A stretch of 34,376 bases of DNA from Saprospiraceae bacterium (GCA_016710115.1 JADJLN010000005.1:1-34376), one strand, 5' to 3'; positions 1-11,117 are shown, counted from the stretch's first letter. Translations and numbers: made by a program. The notes: generated from the sequence alone by a model not told the origin.

Positions 1-654
1 GACAATGTTATATGATCGGCAACCGCTCACGGGCACGGTCGCCATCACAGGAGTTTATTCTCCGGGCTGGTCACTGACCATCCGGTCCCGGCCGACCATG
101 GCCCAGTTCGGCGCTGAAAGACTGGATCCCCGCCGCGGTTGGCATATCCATCATTCGGGAGATCGGACCGGTGGTCATTCCGCTGATTTGTGCCGGAAAG
201 ATCGGTTCCGGAATCGGGGCGGAGCTCGGCTCCATGAAGGTGACCGAACAGATCGATGCCATGGAGGTTTCCGGTACCAATCCTTCAAATATCTGGTGGT
301 CACACGAGTATGGGCTAACATTGATGGTCCTGTACTGGTCATCTTTGCAGATTTTGTTTCCCTGTATGGTTCCTATCTTGCAGTGAACATGCGCGGTGTA
401 ACCTCACAGCACTCTTTACCCAACAGGTCGTCGACAGCACGGTATTCAGTGATGTCCTGCCGGCGTTTATCAAGACTTTTTCTTTGGTTTTGCTATCGGG
501 ATCATCCCGGTTTGTTACAAAGGCTATACATCGGATAAGGGGACTGAAGGTGTCGGACTCGCTGCCAACTCCGCTGTCGTGGTTTCTTCCCTGATGGTGT
601 TTATCCTCGACCTTGCTGGCGGTACAATTGACAGATCTCCTGGGACTGACCTGA
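1..654 (+). CDS. mlaE: MlaE-type ABC transporter permease (5'-truncated, frameshifted)
   Basis: Inner-membrane permease of an Mla/MCE lipid transport system, which moves phospholipid between outer and inner membranes. The window begins inside the gene. The reading frame changes several times, but the pieces join into a recognisable MlaE: TVAITGV and TMAQFGAE near 37-120, then IREIGPVVIPLICAGKIGSG and the family hallmark AELGSMKVTEQIDAMEV around 150-270, FADFVSLYGSYLAV around 345-385, and CYKGYTSDKGTEGVG around 510-560. The end is VQLTDLLGLT followed by TGA at 652-654. mlaF starts 5 bases later, so the two are in one operon. Identity is secure from the AELG..KVTEQIDA motif. Whether the frame changes are real or sequencing errors cannot be told from the sequence. 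Confidence 0.88.
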
Positions 655-659
655 CCGCC

Positions 660-1423
660 ATGAATGAACCACAAAGAAATACAGATCGGGAGGTTGTCCC
701 TTACCCAAGTCAGGCACCTGTACAAATCATTCAGGAGAATCATGTCCTGCGGGATTTCAGTATTGAATTATTGTTCCAGGGGAAAATCACGGTAGTTCTG
801 GGTAAATCAGGATCCGGAAAATCGGTGCTGATCCCGTGCATTATCGGTCTTTTGCATCCGGAGCAGGGAGAGATCCGAGGGTATTTCAGCAACGGGTGAT
901 CGGGCTTAGGGAGGAAGCACTCGACCGAATGCGCACCCGGGTCAGTTTCTCTTTCAGAGTAATGCCCTGTTTGATTCGATGACTGTTCGAGAGAATCACG
1001 GAATTCCCGTTACGTCGGCACGGTCGTGACAAAAGTCTCCAACGAGGTCAATGATCTGGTGATGGAAGCACTCGAAAACGTCGGACTGCCGCATACGATC
1101 GATCTGATGCCAGCTGAATTATCAGGCGGCATGCGGAAACGCATTGCGCTTGCACGGACCATGATCCTCAAACCGGAAATCATGCTGTATGATGAACCGA
1201 CGACCGGCCTTGACCCCATCACATCGCGCGAGATCCGTGATCTGATCCTCAAGGTTCAGGATATTTACAAGACTTCTCCATCACAATATCCACGATACGG
1301 GATGCGTTCGACACGGCCAATCGGGTTGCTTTTGCTAGTGGAAGGTCGATGTTTTGCAACGGGTTCCTATGACGAATTGCGGGATTCATCCGGATCCTGC
1401 AGAGGAATGGATTTTTTGAATAA
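660..1423 (+). CDS. mlaF: MlaF-type ABC transporter ATPase (frameshifted)
   Basis: Cytoplasmic ATPase that powers the MlaE permease. The ATG at 660 follows the mlaE stop. The N-terminus (MNEPQRNTD...) leads to Walker A GKSGSGKSV near 805-830. A broken stretch at about 885-1025 still reads VSF.FQSNALFDSMTVREN, the Q-loop region. Then come the ABC signature LSGGMRKRIALAR (about 1120-1160) and Walker B with D-loop IMLYDEPTTGLDP (about 1180-1216). Another frame change near 1275 separates the H-loop region, where only the residues after the switch histidine (DAFDTANRVAF) are easily read. The gene ends ILQRNGFFE then TAA at 1421-1423. About 255 codons, normal for MlaF. mlaD starts 8 bases downstream. 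Confidence 0.88.
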
Positions 1424-1431
1424 CTTCTATT

Positions 1432-2412
1432 ATGGACAAGCAGACTACCAGAAATATTCAACTCGGCCTTTTTGTCCTCCCTGCCTTGGAGGTATTATTA
1501 CGCGCTGTTGTATTTCATCGTTCGAATCAGAATCTCTGTTTGGAAAAAATTTCACCATGGGAGGCCTGTTTCCGCGATGTCAGCGGATTGAGAGTGGGCA
1601 ATAATGTACGATTTTCCGGCATCGTCATCGGGACTGTAAAAACCATTGAAATTGTCAGCGACACGTCTCTGTCCGGTGGTGTTGAAAATCGACGACAATC
1701 TGGTCCGGTTCTCAAACAAAATGATGAAGCCAGCATCGGCACAGACGGGTTGATGGGCACAAAGTGGTCGACATTGACCCGGGCCGGCTAGGGGAAAATG
1801 ATCCAGATGGGTGATCGGATCAACAGCAAGGAACGCGCTGGACATGGACGCGAGGATGCGTACACTGGATATTACCAACCGCAATGTAGCTGAGATGAGT
1901 GAGGACCCCAAACATACAGTTCAACGATTCAACAGCAGTGTCGCTCTATGGGAGATCCGGGCGATGCCGACCTGCCGAAATATGTCAACAATTCGTTCAA
2001 GAGCCTGCAATCCGCCACTGCACGGGCGAATACCCCGGGTTGCTGACGTCAGTGCAATGATCGAAGAGGTGGCCAATGCTAAAGGGGAACGATCGCCTTA
2101 TTGAAGGATTCGACACTGACCCATGATCTGGGAGAAGCGGCCAAAGCATTCCGGAATGTGTCTGTCCAGGCAGAAAAACTGACCACTTCACTGGATGCGA
2201 CGGTACGGTCACTGGATACGGACATCAAATCGGGCGGTGGGCCATTACATGCGGTATTGCGAGACGACCATGACCTCTTCCATTGACCGCAGTTTGCAGA
2301 ATATCGAAAGTGGAACGGGACCGGTTCCAATCAGTCGATGGAAGCGTTAAAAGCACATTGGCTGTTAAAGGGATATTTCAAGCGACAGGCGAAGAAAGCA
2401 GAGAAGGAGTAG
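1432..2412 (+). CDS. mlaD: MCE-domain lipid-binding protein, MlaD-like (frameshifted)
   Basis: Substrate-binding subunit of the Mla system: a single N-terminal membrane helix and a periplasmic MCE domain that passes lipid to MlaEF. The start MDKQTTRNIQLGLFVLPALEVLL gives the membrane segment. The MCE core reads FRDVSGLRVGNNVRFSGIVIGTVKTIEIVSD at about 1566-1660, then DEASIGTDGLMG around 1726-1760. The C-terminal half (about 1811-2340) is helical, as in long Bacteroidota MCE proteins, and is split across frames. The last part, MEALKAHWLLKGYFKRQAKKAEKE, ends in TAG at 2410-2412. About 327 codons, consistent with a Bacteroidota MCE protein. It is the third gene of the mlaEFD-type operon. Confidence 0.82.
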
Positions 2413-2429
2413 GCGGTTGTCAGTTGTCG

Positions 2430-2494
2430 GTTATTTCGTTATTGGGTTATTTCGTTATTGGGTTATTTCGTTATTGGGTTATTGGGTTATTTCG
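2430..2494. repeat. Tandem 16-bp repeat (gttatttcgttattgg)
   Basis: Three perfect head-to-tail copies of gttatttcgttattgg at 2430-2445, 2446-2461 and 2462-2477, then an 8-base half unit (gttattgg) and a partial copy to 2494. It starts 17 bases after the mlaD stop. Such wordy gttatt/ttattgg arrays are a common kind of intergenic DNA in Bacteroidota. It can be translated (LLGYFVIGLF...), but that is an artefact of the repeat. Confidence 0.9.
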
Positions 2495-2509
2495 AGGTCC
2501 GGGGACTGT

Positions 2510-2540
2510 GAGAGACGAAGAGACTGAGAGACGAAGAGAC
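2510..2540. repeat. Two-copy 16-bp direct repeat (gagagacgaagagact)
   Basis: gagagacgaagagact at 2510-2525 is followed at once by gagagacgaagagac at 2526-2540. It sits just downstream of the gttatt array in the same mlaD-exchanger spacer. No function is assigned. Confidence 0.85.
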
Positions 2541-2989
2541 ATTTGGGAAATTTATGCTCCAATAATTGACCTTTCTCTGAACATTTTAGTCGTCCTGTCA
2601 ATGGGGTTTAATTTCCGATTTCGCACTTCCGACTTCTCTTTATGTCCCCCTCCCACAATGCTGATATCGTAGACCAATGATTCCAATGAGGGTTGGCCGG
2701 CAGGCTACGTAGGGATAAAAGGAAATCTAGACATGCCCCCAGTACTCGGGGGAGGTTTCAATGACCCTGAAAGAGTAGACTTCTCTAAAGGCTCCGTGAT
2801 TAACTCCTTCCGCTTCGTTCTAGAAATCGAAAGGTATATCCCCATTTAATAACGAACTCGAAAGTTATTCACAGTTTTTAGGCTTTAGGGGTGAAGCTGT
2901 CAACCTATATCAAGAGGACCCAGCCTTCCGAATTCCGCTTTCCGCTTTCCGACCTTTATACCATATTCTTCTATTGTACCTTCACATCC
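2541..2989. other. Intergenic stretch with a short GC palindrome
   Basis: No convincing gene lies between the repeat arrays and the exchanger. The stretch holds a 17-base near-palindrome, ccccc-agtactc-ggggg, at 2736-2752 that could form a 5-bp GC hairpin. Purine/pyrimidine word runs (ttccgatttcgcacttccgacttc near 2614-2637; ttccgctttccgctttcc near 2934-2951) resemble other degenerate Bacteroidota spacers. No clear promoter could be fixed. Confidence 0.6.
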
Positions 2990-3951
2990 ATGTTGATCTA
3001 CATTCTGTTTCTGGTTGGTTTGTTCCTGGTCATTAAAGGGGCAGACTGGCTGGTGGAAGGTGCCGGTTCACTGGCGCGAGAATACGGTGTATCCGACCTG
3101 GTGGTCGGGTTGACCATCGTCTCTTTTGGGACATCGCTACCTGAACTGATCGTCAATCTGGTTGCCAGCTTACAGGGGAATTCCGATCTGGCGATCGGCA
3201 ACGTACTGGGTTCAAACATTGCCAATATCCTTCTGATCCTGGGCGCGGCTGCACTGGTTGGCAATCTTCGGTCAAACGCCCCACCGTACTGTCAGAAATA
3301 CCCTTTTCACTAGCCTAGCATTACTGGTTGGATTTCTGGCCAATACGACTCTGTTCAATCCCAGGGCAGGAATGGGTATTGACCGCCCGGAAGGGGTCAT
3401 CATCCTGTTTTTCTTCTTTCTGTTCATGATTTATATCTCGACCTTGCCCGACAGGACCGTTCTGTATTGGGAAAATCACCGGATGCTACGGGGAAGGGTA
3501 TCACGTCCAACAAATTCTACAGATCGGAGCAGGTATTATCAGCCTGTTCATCGGTGGGAAATGGGTGGTTGACGGAGCCATTTCCATGGCCACCGCGATG
3601 GGGATGAGTGAGGCATTTATCGGATTGACCATCGTTGCCATCGGCACCAGCTTGCCCGAACTTGTCACTTCTGTTGTGGCTTCCTACAAAGGCAATTCGG
3701 ACATTGCTGTTGGCAATGTGGTCGGGTCCAATATTTTCAATCTGTTGTGGGTCCTCGGAATCAGTGCGGTGATCAACCCGCTGGATTTTCAGGTTCCATC
3801 CAATATTGACATCCTGATGATTATCCTGGCGAGCAGTCTGGTACTTGTGGCCCTGGTCGTGGGGAAAGGATTGCAAATCAAACGCATCGAAGGGGCCTTT
3901 TTTCTTCTGGTGTACTTCAGTTATCTGGGTTACCTGGTGATGAGGGGTTAG
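2990..3951 (+). CDS. yrbG: CaCA-family Na+/Ca2+ (cation) antiporter, YrbG-like (frameshifted)
   Basis: Inner-membrane cation/Ca2+ exchanger. The ATG at 2990 opens MLIYILFLVGLFLVIKGADWLVEGA, the usual start of this family. The two inverted alpha-repeats that form the ion site are both clear: GLTIVSFGTSLPELIVN with GNSDLAIGNVLGSNIANI (about 3107-3235), and GLTIVAIGTSLPELVTS with GNSDIAVGNVVGSNIFNL (about 3622-3745). The Glu of each GTSLPEL and the Asp and Asn of the GNSD/GSNI parts are intact. Frame changes near 3270 and 3480-3540 lie in the middle loop and helices. About 320 codons, as expected. It stands alone between the Mla operon and the copper block, and a link to either is unproven. Confidence 0.9.
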
Positions 3952-4019
3952 CCTTATTTTCCTGGCGAAATGCCCTCTACTTTAAAAAGTTAATCTTTCG
4001 TTATTTCAGGAGACACTGA

Positions 4020-4049
4020 TTGAACTATAGAGATAATTTAGTATTATTG
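4020..4049 (+). promoter_or_regulatory. Candidate Bacteroidota-type promoter
   Basis: TTG at 4020-4022 and TATTATTG at 4042-4049, 19 bases apart. This resembles the phylum's -33 TTG / -7 TAnnTTTG pattern with one mismatch. It lies directly before the small Cys/His protein that opens the copper block, but would leave only a very short leader, so the call is weak. Confidence 0.25.
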
Positions 4050-4060
4050 TTTTCGTGAAA

Positions 4061-4504
4061 ATGTCCAACCCCATAAAAAAGTACATCGCCATCCTCCTTT
4101 CTGGAATGGTGCTTGTATCTACCTGGGGCTATTCCATTGATCAGCATTTTTGCCAGGGCAACCTGATCAATACCAGCTATTTCAGTGCTGCATCGTCTTG
4201 TTCAGGAACGGCAATGAACGCCTGCCCTGTTCCTAAGCGATTCGATCCATCCGATACTCCTCAATTCCATCGTCCACCCTGCTGTCAAAACACAGGATCA
4301 TATGTCCATGTAGACACCAACAGTAAGTCTGCAACTGAGGTGACAACACAGACCTACAGGAGCACTCCTGTGGTTCTTCCTCCTGTGGATCTATGGATCC
4401 GGGATCCGATCAACACGACTGACCAGTCCCTGTTGACGTGGATGATCCATCTGCCCCCTCTCCTTCGATCGACTTGTCGTTGGACTTCTTCCTACCGCTG
4501 CTAG
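4061..4504 (+). CDS. Small secreted Cys/His protein, HYC_CC_PP-like
   Basis: About 147 residues. ATG at 4061 gives MSNPIKKYIAILLSGMVLVSTWGYSIDQHFCQG: a signal peptide, then an H-F-C motif. Further on are single Cys residues (SCSG, NACPV), a PPCCQN pair and a terminal LPPLL. This order (HxC, CC, PP) fits the Bacteroidota family called HYC_CC_PP, which often sits next to copper/TonB-HMA genes; its function is unknown. The spacing suits a periplasmic metal-binding protein, which is my inference. The C-terminus may continue in another frame: DNA around 4486-4510 (taccgctgctagcattcact) matches the end of the second such gene at 30278-30759 (taccgctgttagcattcgct), so the two appear to be paralogues. 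It is first in the copper operon, 126 bases before cusA. Confidence 0.62.
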   Translation: MSNPIKKYIAILLSGMVLVSTWGYSIDQHFCQGNLINTSYFSAASSCSGTAMNACPVPKRFDPSDTPQFHRPPCCQNTGSYVHVDTNSKSATEVTTQTYRSTPVVLPPVDLWIRDPINTTDQSLLTWMIHLPPLLRSTCRWTSSYRC

Positions 4505-4630
4505 CATTCACTTTCCTGAATGGTATCTGTGAAAACCCCTGTTTTCTCAGATCCGTCCTGCCTTTTCATTTTACACTCCATGTGTAGTTGATCATCAAGG
4601 CCATTTTTCAACCGGGAAAGTCCTGCTACC

Positions 4631-7600
4631 ATGTTATCCAGTATCATTCGTTTTTTCCTAGAGAACAAGCTCGTCGCCCTTGGCTGCTTCTCCTCTTCTT
4701 TACAGGCTGGGGAATTGTTAACGCTCCTTTGATCTGCCTGTGCCACCGCTACCCAAAGACCCGGTAGCCGTAGATGCCATCCCGGACATCGGCGAGAACC
4801 AACAGATCGTATTCACAAAATGGATGGGGCGATCCCCTCAGGATGTAGAAGACCAGATCTCCTATCCTTTGACCTCATCCCTACTGGGTATCCCGGGTGT
4901 CAAGTCGATCCGGAGCAATTCCATGTTCGGCTTTTCCACCATCTATATCATCTTCAATGACGGTATCGATTTTTACTGGAGTCGGTCCAAACTCCCTGCC
5001 CACAAATCTTCTACCGGAAAGCGTCCAACCCGCATTGGGGCCTGATGCCACCGCTTTGGGCCAAATCTTCTGGTATACCCTGGAAGGGCAGGGACTCCCT
5101 GGGCAATCCGACAGGCGGTTGGGACTCCCATGAATTGCGGACCATCCGAGATTTTTTACGTGCGGTATGGCCTCACAGCTGCCGACGGCGTAGCAGAAGT
5201 GGCTTCCATTGGGGGATATGTCAAAGAATATCAGATCGATGTGGATCCGGATGCCATGAAAGCCAACCGAATCACCCTCGACCGGTGATGGCCGCTGTGA
5301 AAGGGAGTAATCTGGATATAGGCGCTCAGACCATGGAGATCAACCTTGGTGGAATACTTCGTCCGTGGATTGGGCTATATCCAAAGTATTGAGGATATCG
5401 AAAATTCCGTCGTCACGTCGAATGACAATGTTCCCATTTATATCAAGGATATCGCCAGGGTCAATATCGGGCCCGCAACACGTCGAGTGCACTCGACAAA
5501 TCAGGTGCAGAAGCAGTTGGCGGTGTCGTAGTGGCTCGGTATGGTTCGAATCCGATGGAAGTCATCCTGAATGTCAAATCCCAGATCGATGAACTGGCTT
5601 TTGCCTGCCTTCCAAAACCCTGGAAGACGGGACAGTCAGCAAGGTCCGTATCGTTCCGTTTTACGATCGGACAAAATTGATCAAGGAAACGATTGGTACC
5701 CTCGAAGAAGCCTTGACTTTAGAAGTCCTGATCACCATCATTGTGGTGATCCTCATGTTATTCAATCTGAAATTTTCTCTATTGGTGGCCGGCACACTCC
5801 CGGTTGCTGTCCTGATGTGTTTTGTGGCCATGCGTCAGTTTGGTATCGATGCCAATATCGTCTCCCTCTCAGGGATCGCCATTGCCATCGGTACGATGGT
5901 AGATATGGGCATCGTCCTGACCGAAAGCATGGTGAAAGGGATGAAAGAAGCCCCCGCCGGGAAAGTCCATGCTCACCACCATCTAGAGTCCCGGTCTGTT
6001 CAACTTCTGGTTTGGACTGATCATCATCTTTGTCGCCCTCCTCGAATTGACCAGTACATGGGCATCAGTCCGATTTTCAGAAGACACAAACAAAGGTGTG
6101 CAATGGGGGAAAAATATTCTGTACAGCCTTTTGGTCGCTTTTTTCCTCACCAGGGCCTGGATGCCCTTGGGCGTGGAAGTCAGCCTGATGACGAATCTCC
6201 TTTTTGTGGTGGGCATTATCGGCTCGTTGATGCTGGTCTTTTTCACTTTGATCCGATATTATGAAAAAGTCCTCCTCTTTATTCTACGGGTCAGATGGGT
6301 ATTCCTGGCACTGGTCACCGGGTTGGTCATTTGGGGATTTACCATTTTCAAAAATACAGGGCAGGAATTTATGCCTGCATTAAATGAAGGCTCCTTCCTG
6401 CTCATGCCGACATCCATGCCTCATACGGGTATGCAGCAGAATACGAATTACCTGCGCGCACTGGATATGGCGGTAACGGCCATTCCAGAAGTTGAATCTG
6501 TAGTGGGTAAAATGGGTCGTGTTGAGAGCCCGTTGGATCCGGCTCCAATCTCTATGTATGAGAATTTGATCCAATATAAATCCGAATATAAAACGGATGA
6601 AGACGGGCATCGTCAGCGTTTTAAAGTGGACCGTTATGGGAGTTATATCCTGGATGAAAAAGGAAATTATATCCCTGATCAACGAGGTAAATATGTTCGT
6701 CAATGGCGCGACCATATCCATTCACCGGATGACATCTGGCAGGAGATCCTCCAGGCCACTTCACTGCCAGGCGTGACCTCTGCACCTAAATTGCAACCGA
6801 TCGAAACCAGGCTGGTGATGCTGCAGACGGGCATGAGAGCACCAATGGGCATCAAGGTTAAAGGTCCTGATCTGGCCAGTATTGAAGCCTTTGGACTGCA
6901 GTTGGAACATATCCTTAAAGAAGTCGATGGGGTTAAAGCTTCAGCTGTCTTTGCCGATCGGATCGTCGGTAAACCATATCTGGAATTCGATATTGACCGT
7001 AAGGCGCTGGCGCGATACGGGCTGACCATTGAACAGGTACAGCGCTATATCCAGGCAGGATTGGGTGGCATGACCATGACCACCACCGTAGAAGGCCGCG
7101 AACGATATCCTGTTCGTATCCGATATCCACGCGAATTAAGATCAGACCCGGACATCGTCGAACGCATCCTCATTCCCATACAATCAGGTGGACAAATCCC
7201 TCTGGGTGAATTGATGACGACACATTATCGACAAGGGCCTCAATCCATTAAAAGCGAAGACAGCTTTTTAATCGGCTATGTCCTTTTTGATCGAGACCAG
7301 GACCAGGCCGAAGTGACCGTTGTCCAAAATGCGCAGGCACATATTCAGGCCAAGATCGATGCGGGTGAGCTCATCGTTCCACCGGGGATCAGCTATCGCT
7401 TTGCCGGGACGTATGAACAACAAGTGAGGGCCAGTAAAAAGCTGGCTATCGTCCTTCCCATTGCACTGGGTATTATTTTCCTGATCCTGTATTTCCAATT
7501 CCGATCAGTGGCCATTACTTCCATGGTTTTCACTGGTGTATTTATTGCTTTTTCCGGTGGATTTATCATGCTCTGGTTGTATGGTCAACCCTGGTTCATG

Positions 7601-8058
7601 GATGTGGATATACTGGGAACCAACATGCGAGATTTCTTTCAAATGAAAACCATCAATCTGAGTGTTGCCGTTTGGGTAGGGTTTATTGCACTTTTTGGTA
7701 TTGCAACAGATGATGGGGTACTGGTCGCTACCTTTTAAAAGACAGTTTCAAAAACAATCAACCCACCACGGTCAAGGAGATTCAACAGGCCGTCGTAGAA
7801 GGGGGATTGCGTCGTGTGCGTCCAGCCATGATGACCACAGCGACTACCCTGTTGGCTTTGTTGCCCGTCTTGTCGAGTACAGGCAGGGGAGCCGACGTTA
7901 TGGTGCCCATGGCCATTCCCTCCTTTGGCGGCATGGCCCTGCAAATACTGACCATGTTCACGGTCCCTGTTCTGTTCTGTATGTGGAAAGAAGGCCAGTT
8001 GGCCTGGAAGAACCGATTTGGAACTGACCAAAAACCAGCCGATGAGATATCCATATAA
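4631..8058 (+). CDS. cusA: CusA/CzcA heavy-metal RND efflux pump (frameshifted, apparent internal gap)
   Basis: Inner-membrane proton-driven pump of a Cu(I)/Ag(I) tripartite efflux system. ATG at 4631 begins MLSSIIRFFLENKLVALG. RND landmarks follow: DAIPDIGENQQIVFTKWMGRSPQDVEDQISYPL (about 4772-4870), DPDAMKANRITLDR, GVVVARYGSNPMEVI, and the TM4 charge-relay region GTMVDMGIVLTESMV (5890-5935). The long downstream frame carries EFMPALNEGSFLLMPTSMP, the Bacteroidota linker GNYIPDQRGKYVRQW, and DVDI..GIATDDGVLVA. It ends KPADEISI at 8058 and overlaps cusC by 17 bases. It is about 1140 codons, roughly 100 short of Bacteroidota relatives. The block with the family motif TTI.SFLPVF...EGKLF.PLAFTKTFA is absent near 5960, and TAG lies in frame at 5984-5986. 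The substrate is most likely Cu+/Ag+, given its neighbours. Confidence 0.9.
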
Positions 8059-9307
8059 AGTATTTGTTCTCGGCCTCCTGTTCTGTCTGATCAGTAAGAC
8101 AGGAAGTACGCAGTCACTTTCTGAATTACTGGCAGCTTCGGATAGTGCCAATCTCGAGTTGCAGGCGCTGTATCACGAATACGGCAGCCCGCGAACGAGC
8201 CCCACAGGTGAGTCAGTTACCTGAACCCGAAGTGGGACTGGGTCTGTTTGTTCTACCTGTAGAAACCCGCCTTGGTCCGCAATGGGTCCGACTGAGTGCC
8301 TCTCAGATGTTTCCCTGGAAAGGCACCCTTCAGGCCCGGGAAAATGTCGCGATCGCCATGGCATCCGTGCGGTATGAGCGAATTGCTGCTTCTCGCCTTC
8401 AGCTCCATGATCAGATCCGCAAGGCATATCTCCAGGTTACAAGAGCTGGATCAAAAACAGGTGATCATCCGGGAGAATATTTTCTTGACAAATGAACTCG
8501 AACGAATTGTCACCACTCGAATGGAAACGGGGAGGACAACCCTGGCCGATCTCCTGCGCATCCAGGTGAAACTCCGTGGGCTGGAGCAGGAATTGGTGCT
8601 GCTTGATAATCAAAAACGGATCCCTCAGGCAGTCATCAATCAGGTATTGAATCGCACCGCTGACCAGACCATCGAACCTCATGATTCCTTGACGCTGGTT
8701 ACATTGGATGATCAGCGGCAGACCTTACTCACTTCCATTCGGGAAGACCACCCCATGATCCGAATGTATACGCTTCAGCAAGAGGTTTCCAAACGCGCTC
8801 TCGAACTCAATATATTGGAAGTCAAACCATCGTTTACGGCTGGCGTTGATTACATCGCAGTAGGAAAACGAAGTGATGCCCAACCCAACGGGAATGGACG
8901 CGATATTCTGTCACCGAGAATTGGTATTCGGGTACCACTTTACCGAGATAAATACCGGGCAAAAACCCAGGAAGAACGGTTGACAATGCACGCTCTTGAA
9001 TTGAGAAAGGATGACCAATTCAATCAATTCAGAACAGCGATCGAACAGGCCTATGCGGATCTTGAAGACGGTCATATCCGATATGCACTTGCAAACGAGC
9101 AACAGTCCATCATCCGGTCAGCGATCGACCTCCAAATGACCAGTTACAGCACAAATGGAGCCGGCTTCCCTGGATCTGCTCCAAATGGAAGATCAACTCC
9201 TCCAATATGAATTACAGATGTTGACAGCGGTGGTCAAAACACAGATCGCCAAAACGGATATTCAAAAAATCCTTCCTCAATCAGAATTGCTGGATCATGA
9301 AGAATAG
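8042..9307 (+). CDS. cusC: CusC/TolC-family outer-membrane efflux protein (frameshifted)
   Basis: Outer-membrane channel for the CusAB pump. ATG at 8042 lies inside the 3' end of cusA and encodes a signal peptide, MRYPYKVFVLGLLFCLISKTGSTQ, then SLSELLAASDSANLELQALYHEY, the first TolC helix. Conserved family features include LPEPEVGLGLFVLPVETR.GPQW, SASQMFPWKGTL, the long coiled-coil helices around 8380-8640 and 8740-9130, and PRIGIRVPLYRDKY. Frame changes occur near 8200, 8440 and 9165. The end DLLQMEDQLLQYELQ...LLDHEE stops with TAG at 9305-9307, overlapping the cusB ATG by 11 bases. About 420 codons, normal for the family. The tight overlaps indicate translational coupling of cusA-cusC-cusB. 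Confidence 0.85.
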
Positions 9308-11111
9308 AACAATCATCATACTTGTATGTCTGGCAGCCCTCACAGGGCTCGGAATTGGCTATGTCATCTTTGGAAACTCAGCCAGAGGAATGGACAATAG
9401 TCAAGAAACAACTGGCCAAGGTGCCGAATCAGCAGAGGAGATATGGACATGCTCCATGCACCCGTCAGTTCGCCAACCGGAACCCGGTCAATGTCCGATC
9501 TGTGGCATGGATCTGATCCCTGTTGGCAACAGATCATCTTCTGGTGATCCGCTCATTTTGGAAATGACACCCCAAGCCGTGCAGTTGGCCAACATCCAAA
9601 CTATTTCTGTCGGACAACAGGGTAATGGGAAGGCTGGCACTCTATTACTCTCTGGAAAGATTAAAGCAGATGAACGCCGGGTGTCCAATCAGGTAGCCCA
9701 TATCCCGGGACGGATTGAAAAATTATTTGTCACCTTTTCTGGGAGTCCGTTAAAAAGGACAAAAACTGGCCACCCTTTATTCGCCGGAGTTGGTCAATGC
9801 TCAACGAGAATTAATTGAGGCTATCAAGTGGCTGGATACAAAACCACAATTGGCAGAAGCGGCTCGCAATAAATTGCGGTATTGGAAAATTGATGAGGCC
9901 ACCATTCAAAATGTTGAATCTTCAGGAAAGGTGCAAACTTCTATCACCCTGTTTGCGGACAAGAGTGGCATCGTCTCCCAACGTCATATAGCCGTTGGCG
10001 ATTACGTGCGGGAAGGACAGGTTCTGTTTGACCTGATGGATCTCAGTCGGATCTGGGTGCTTTTTGATGCCTACGAAGAAGACCTGGGCAAGATTCGAAT
10101 AGGGGATAAGATCTCTTTCACTGTTCCGGCCAATCCTGGGAAAACATATCAGACAATAATCTCATTTATTGATCCTGTCATTGATCCGCAAACCAGAATA
10201 GCGACCCTGCGTGCTGAGCTGGCGAATCCTTCAGGTCTGTTCAAACCAGAGATGTTTGTCAGGGGTACGCTGACTAGTGGAAAGCACAAAAATCAAATCA
10301 ATTAACCATACCCAAGACCGCAGTTTTATGGACAGGAAAAAGATCCGTCGTGTATGTTCAGATCCCTGATCTGGATATACCTTCCTTCTCCTTTCGGGAA
10401 GTCACGCTCGGTGAGTCCGTAGGCGATCAATACCAGATCCTGGGCGGTTTGCAAGCGGGTGAACAGGTCGTGGTCAATGGTGCATTTGTGATCGATGCGG
10501 CCGCCCAATTAAATAATATCGGTAGCATGATGAACCGGAATGTGATGTTGAAAAAAGCCAAGAAGTCGCAAACACTTCCAGACTACACTGCATCTACTCC
10601 AGATCTTTTCAAACAACAGCTCAACGGTGTATCTATCGCCTATTTAGCATTAAATGAATCATTGGTTTCCTCGAGTAAAAATGAGGCATCTGCCGCTGCT
10701 GTAGAATTGCTCAAACAATTATCAAACGTCGATATGGCTCTGGTAAAAGATGAAGCACACAGCTATTGGAAGGATCAAGCCAATGCCATCAAATCCCACA
10801 CGACAACCATCTCAAAATCGGACGACCTGGAAAAACAAAGAGATCAATTCCGATTCCTTTCTGATGCATTGATCAACTCGATCACTGTATTTGGTATAAC
10901 CGATCAAACCTATTACATCCAACACTGCCCCATGGCGAATAATAATAAGGGTGCCAATTGGATCAGCAAGGACCCAAAAATAAAGAACCCCTATTACGGT
11001 GAAAAGATGTTGACGTGTGGTACGAATTTAGACACACTCACATCAACCAATCGCAACGCAAAAGACATTAAAGAAACCCCTTCTCAAAAAAAATTCATAA
11101 CCATTAAATAA
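9297..11111 (+). CDS. cusB: CusB-type membrane fusion protein with N-terminal metal finger and C-terminal DUF3347
   Basis: Periplasmic adaptor joining CusA and CusC. ATG at 9297 gives an N-terminal membrane/signal helix (IIILVCLAALTGLGIGYVIF). A heavy-metal-binding finger follows (WTCSMHP...GQCPICGMDLIP, about 9442-9522). The lipoyl/hairpin part (QVAHIPGRIEKLFV) breaks frame at about 9740-9790 and continues YSPELVNAQRELIEAI. The beta-barrel reads GIVSQRHIAVGDYVREGQVLFDLMDLSRIWVLFDAYE (about 9967-10080), with PVIDPQTRI near 10176. A frame change at about 10300 joins IPKTAVLWTGKRSVVYVQ. The last 190 residues are DUF3347, ending with the motif HCPMANNNKGANWIS...NPYYGEKMLTCG (about 10922-11026). 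Fusion of CusB to DUF3347 is a known Bacteroidota arrangement; DUF3347 is presumed to hold copper. The gene ends 6 bases before the HMA gene. Confidence 0.9.
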
Positions 11112-11117
11112 CTGATC

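Noticed and set aside
2283..2672. Open frame encoding a hydrophobic repeat (LLGYFVIGLFRYWVIGLF)
   Set aside because: It is the translation of the 16-bp tandem array after mlaD plus the true mlaD end in another frame; not a membrane protein.
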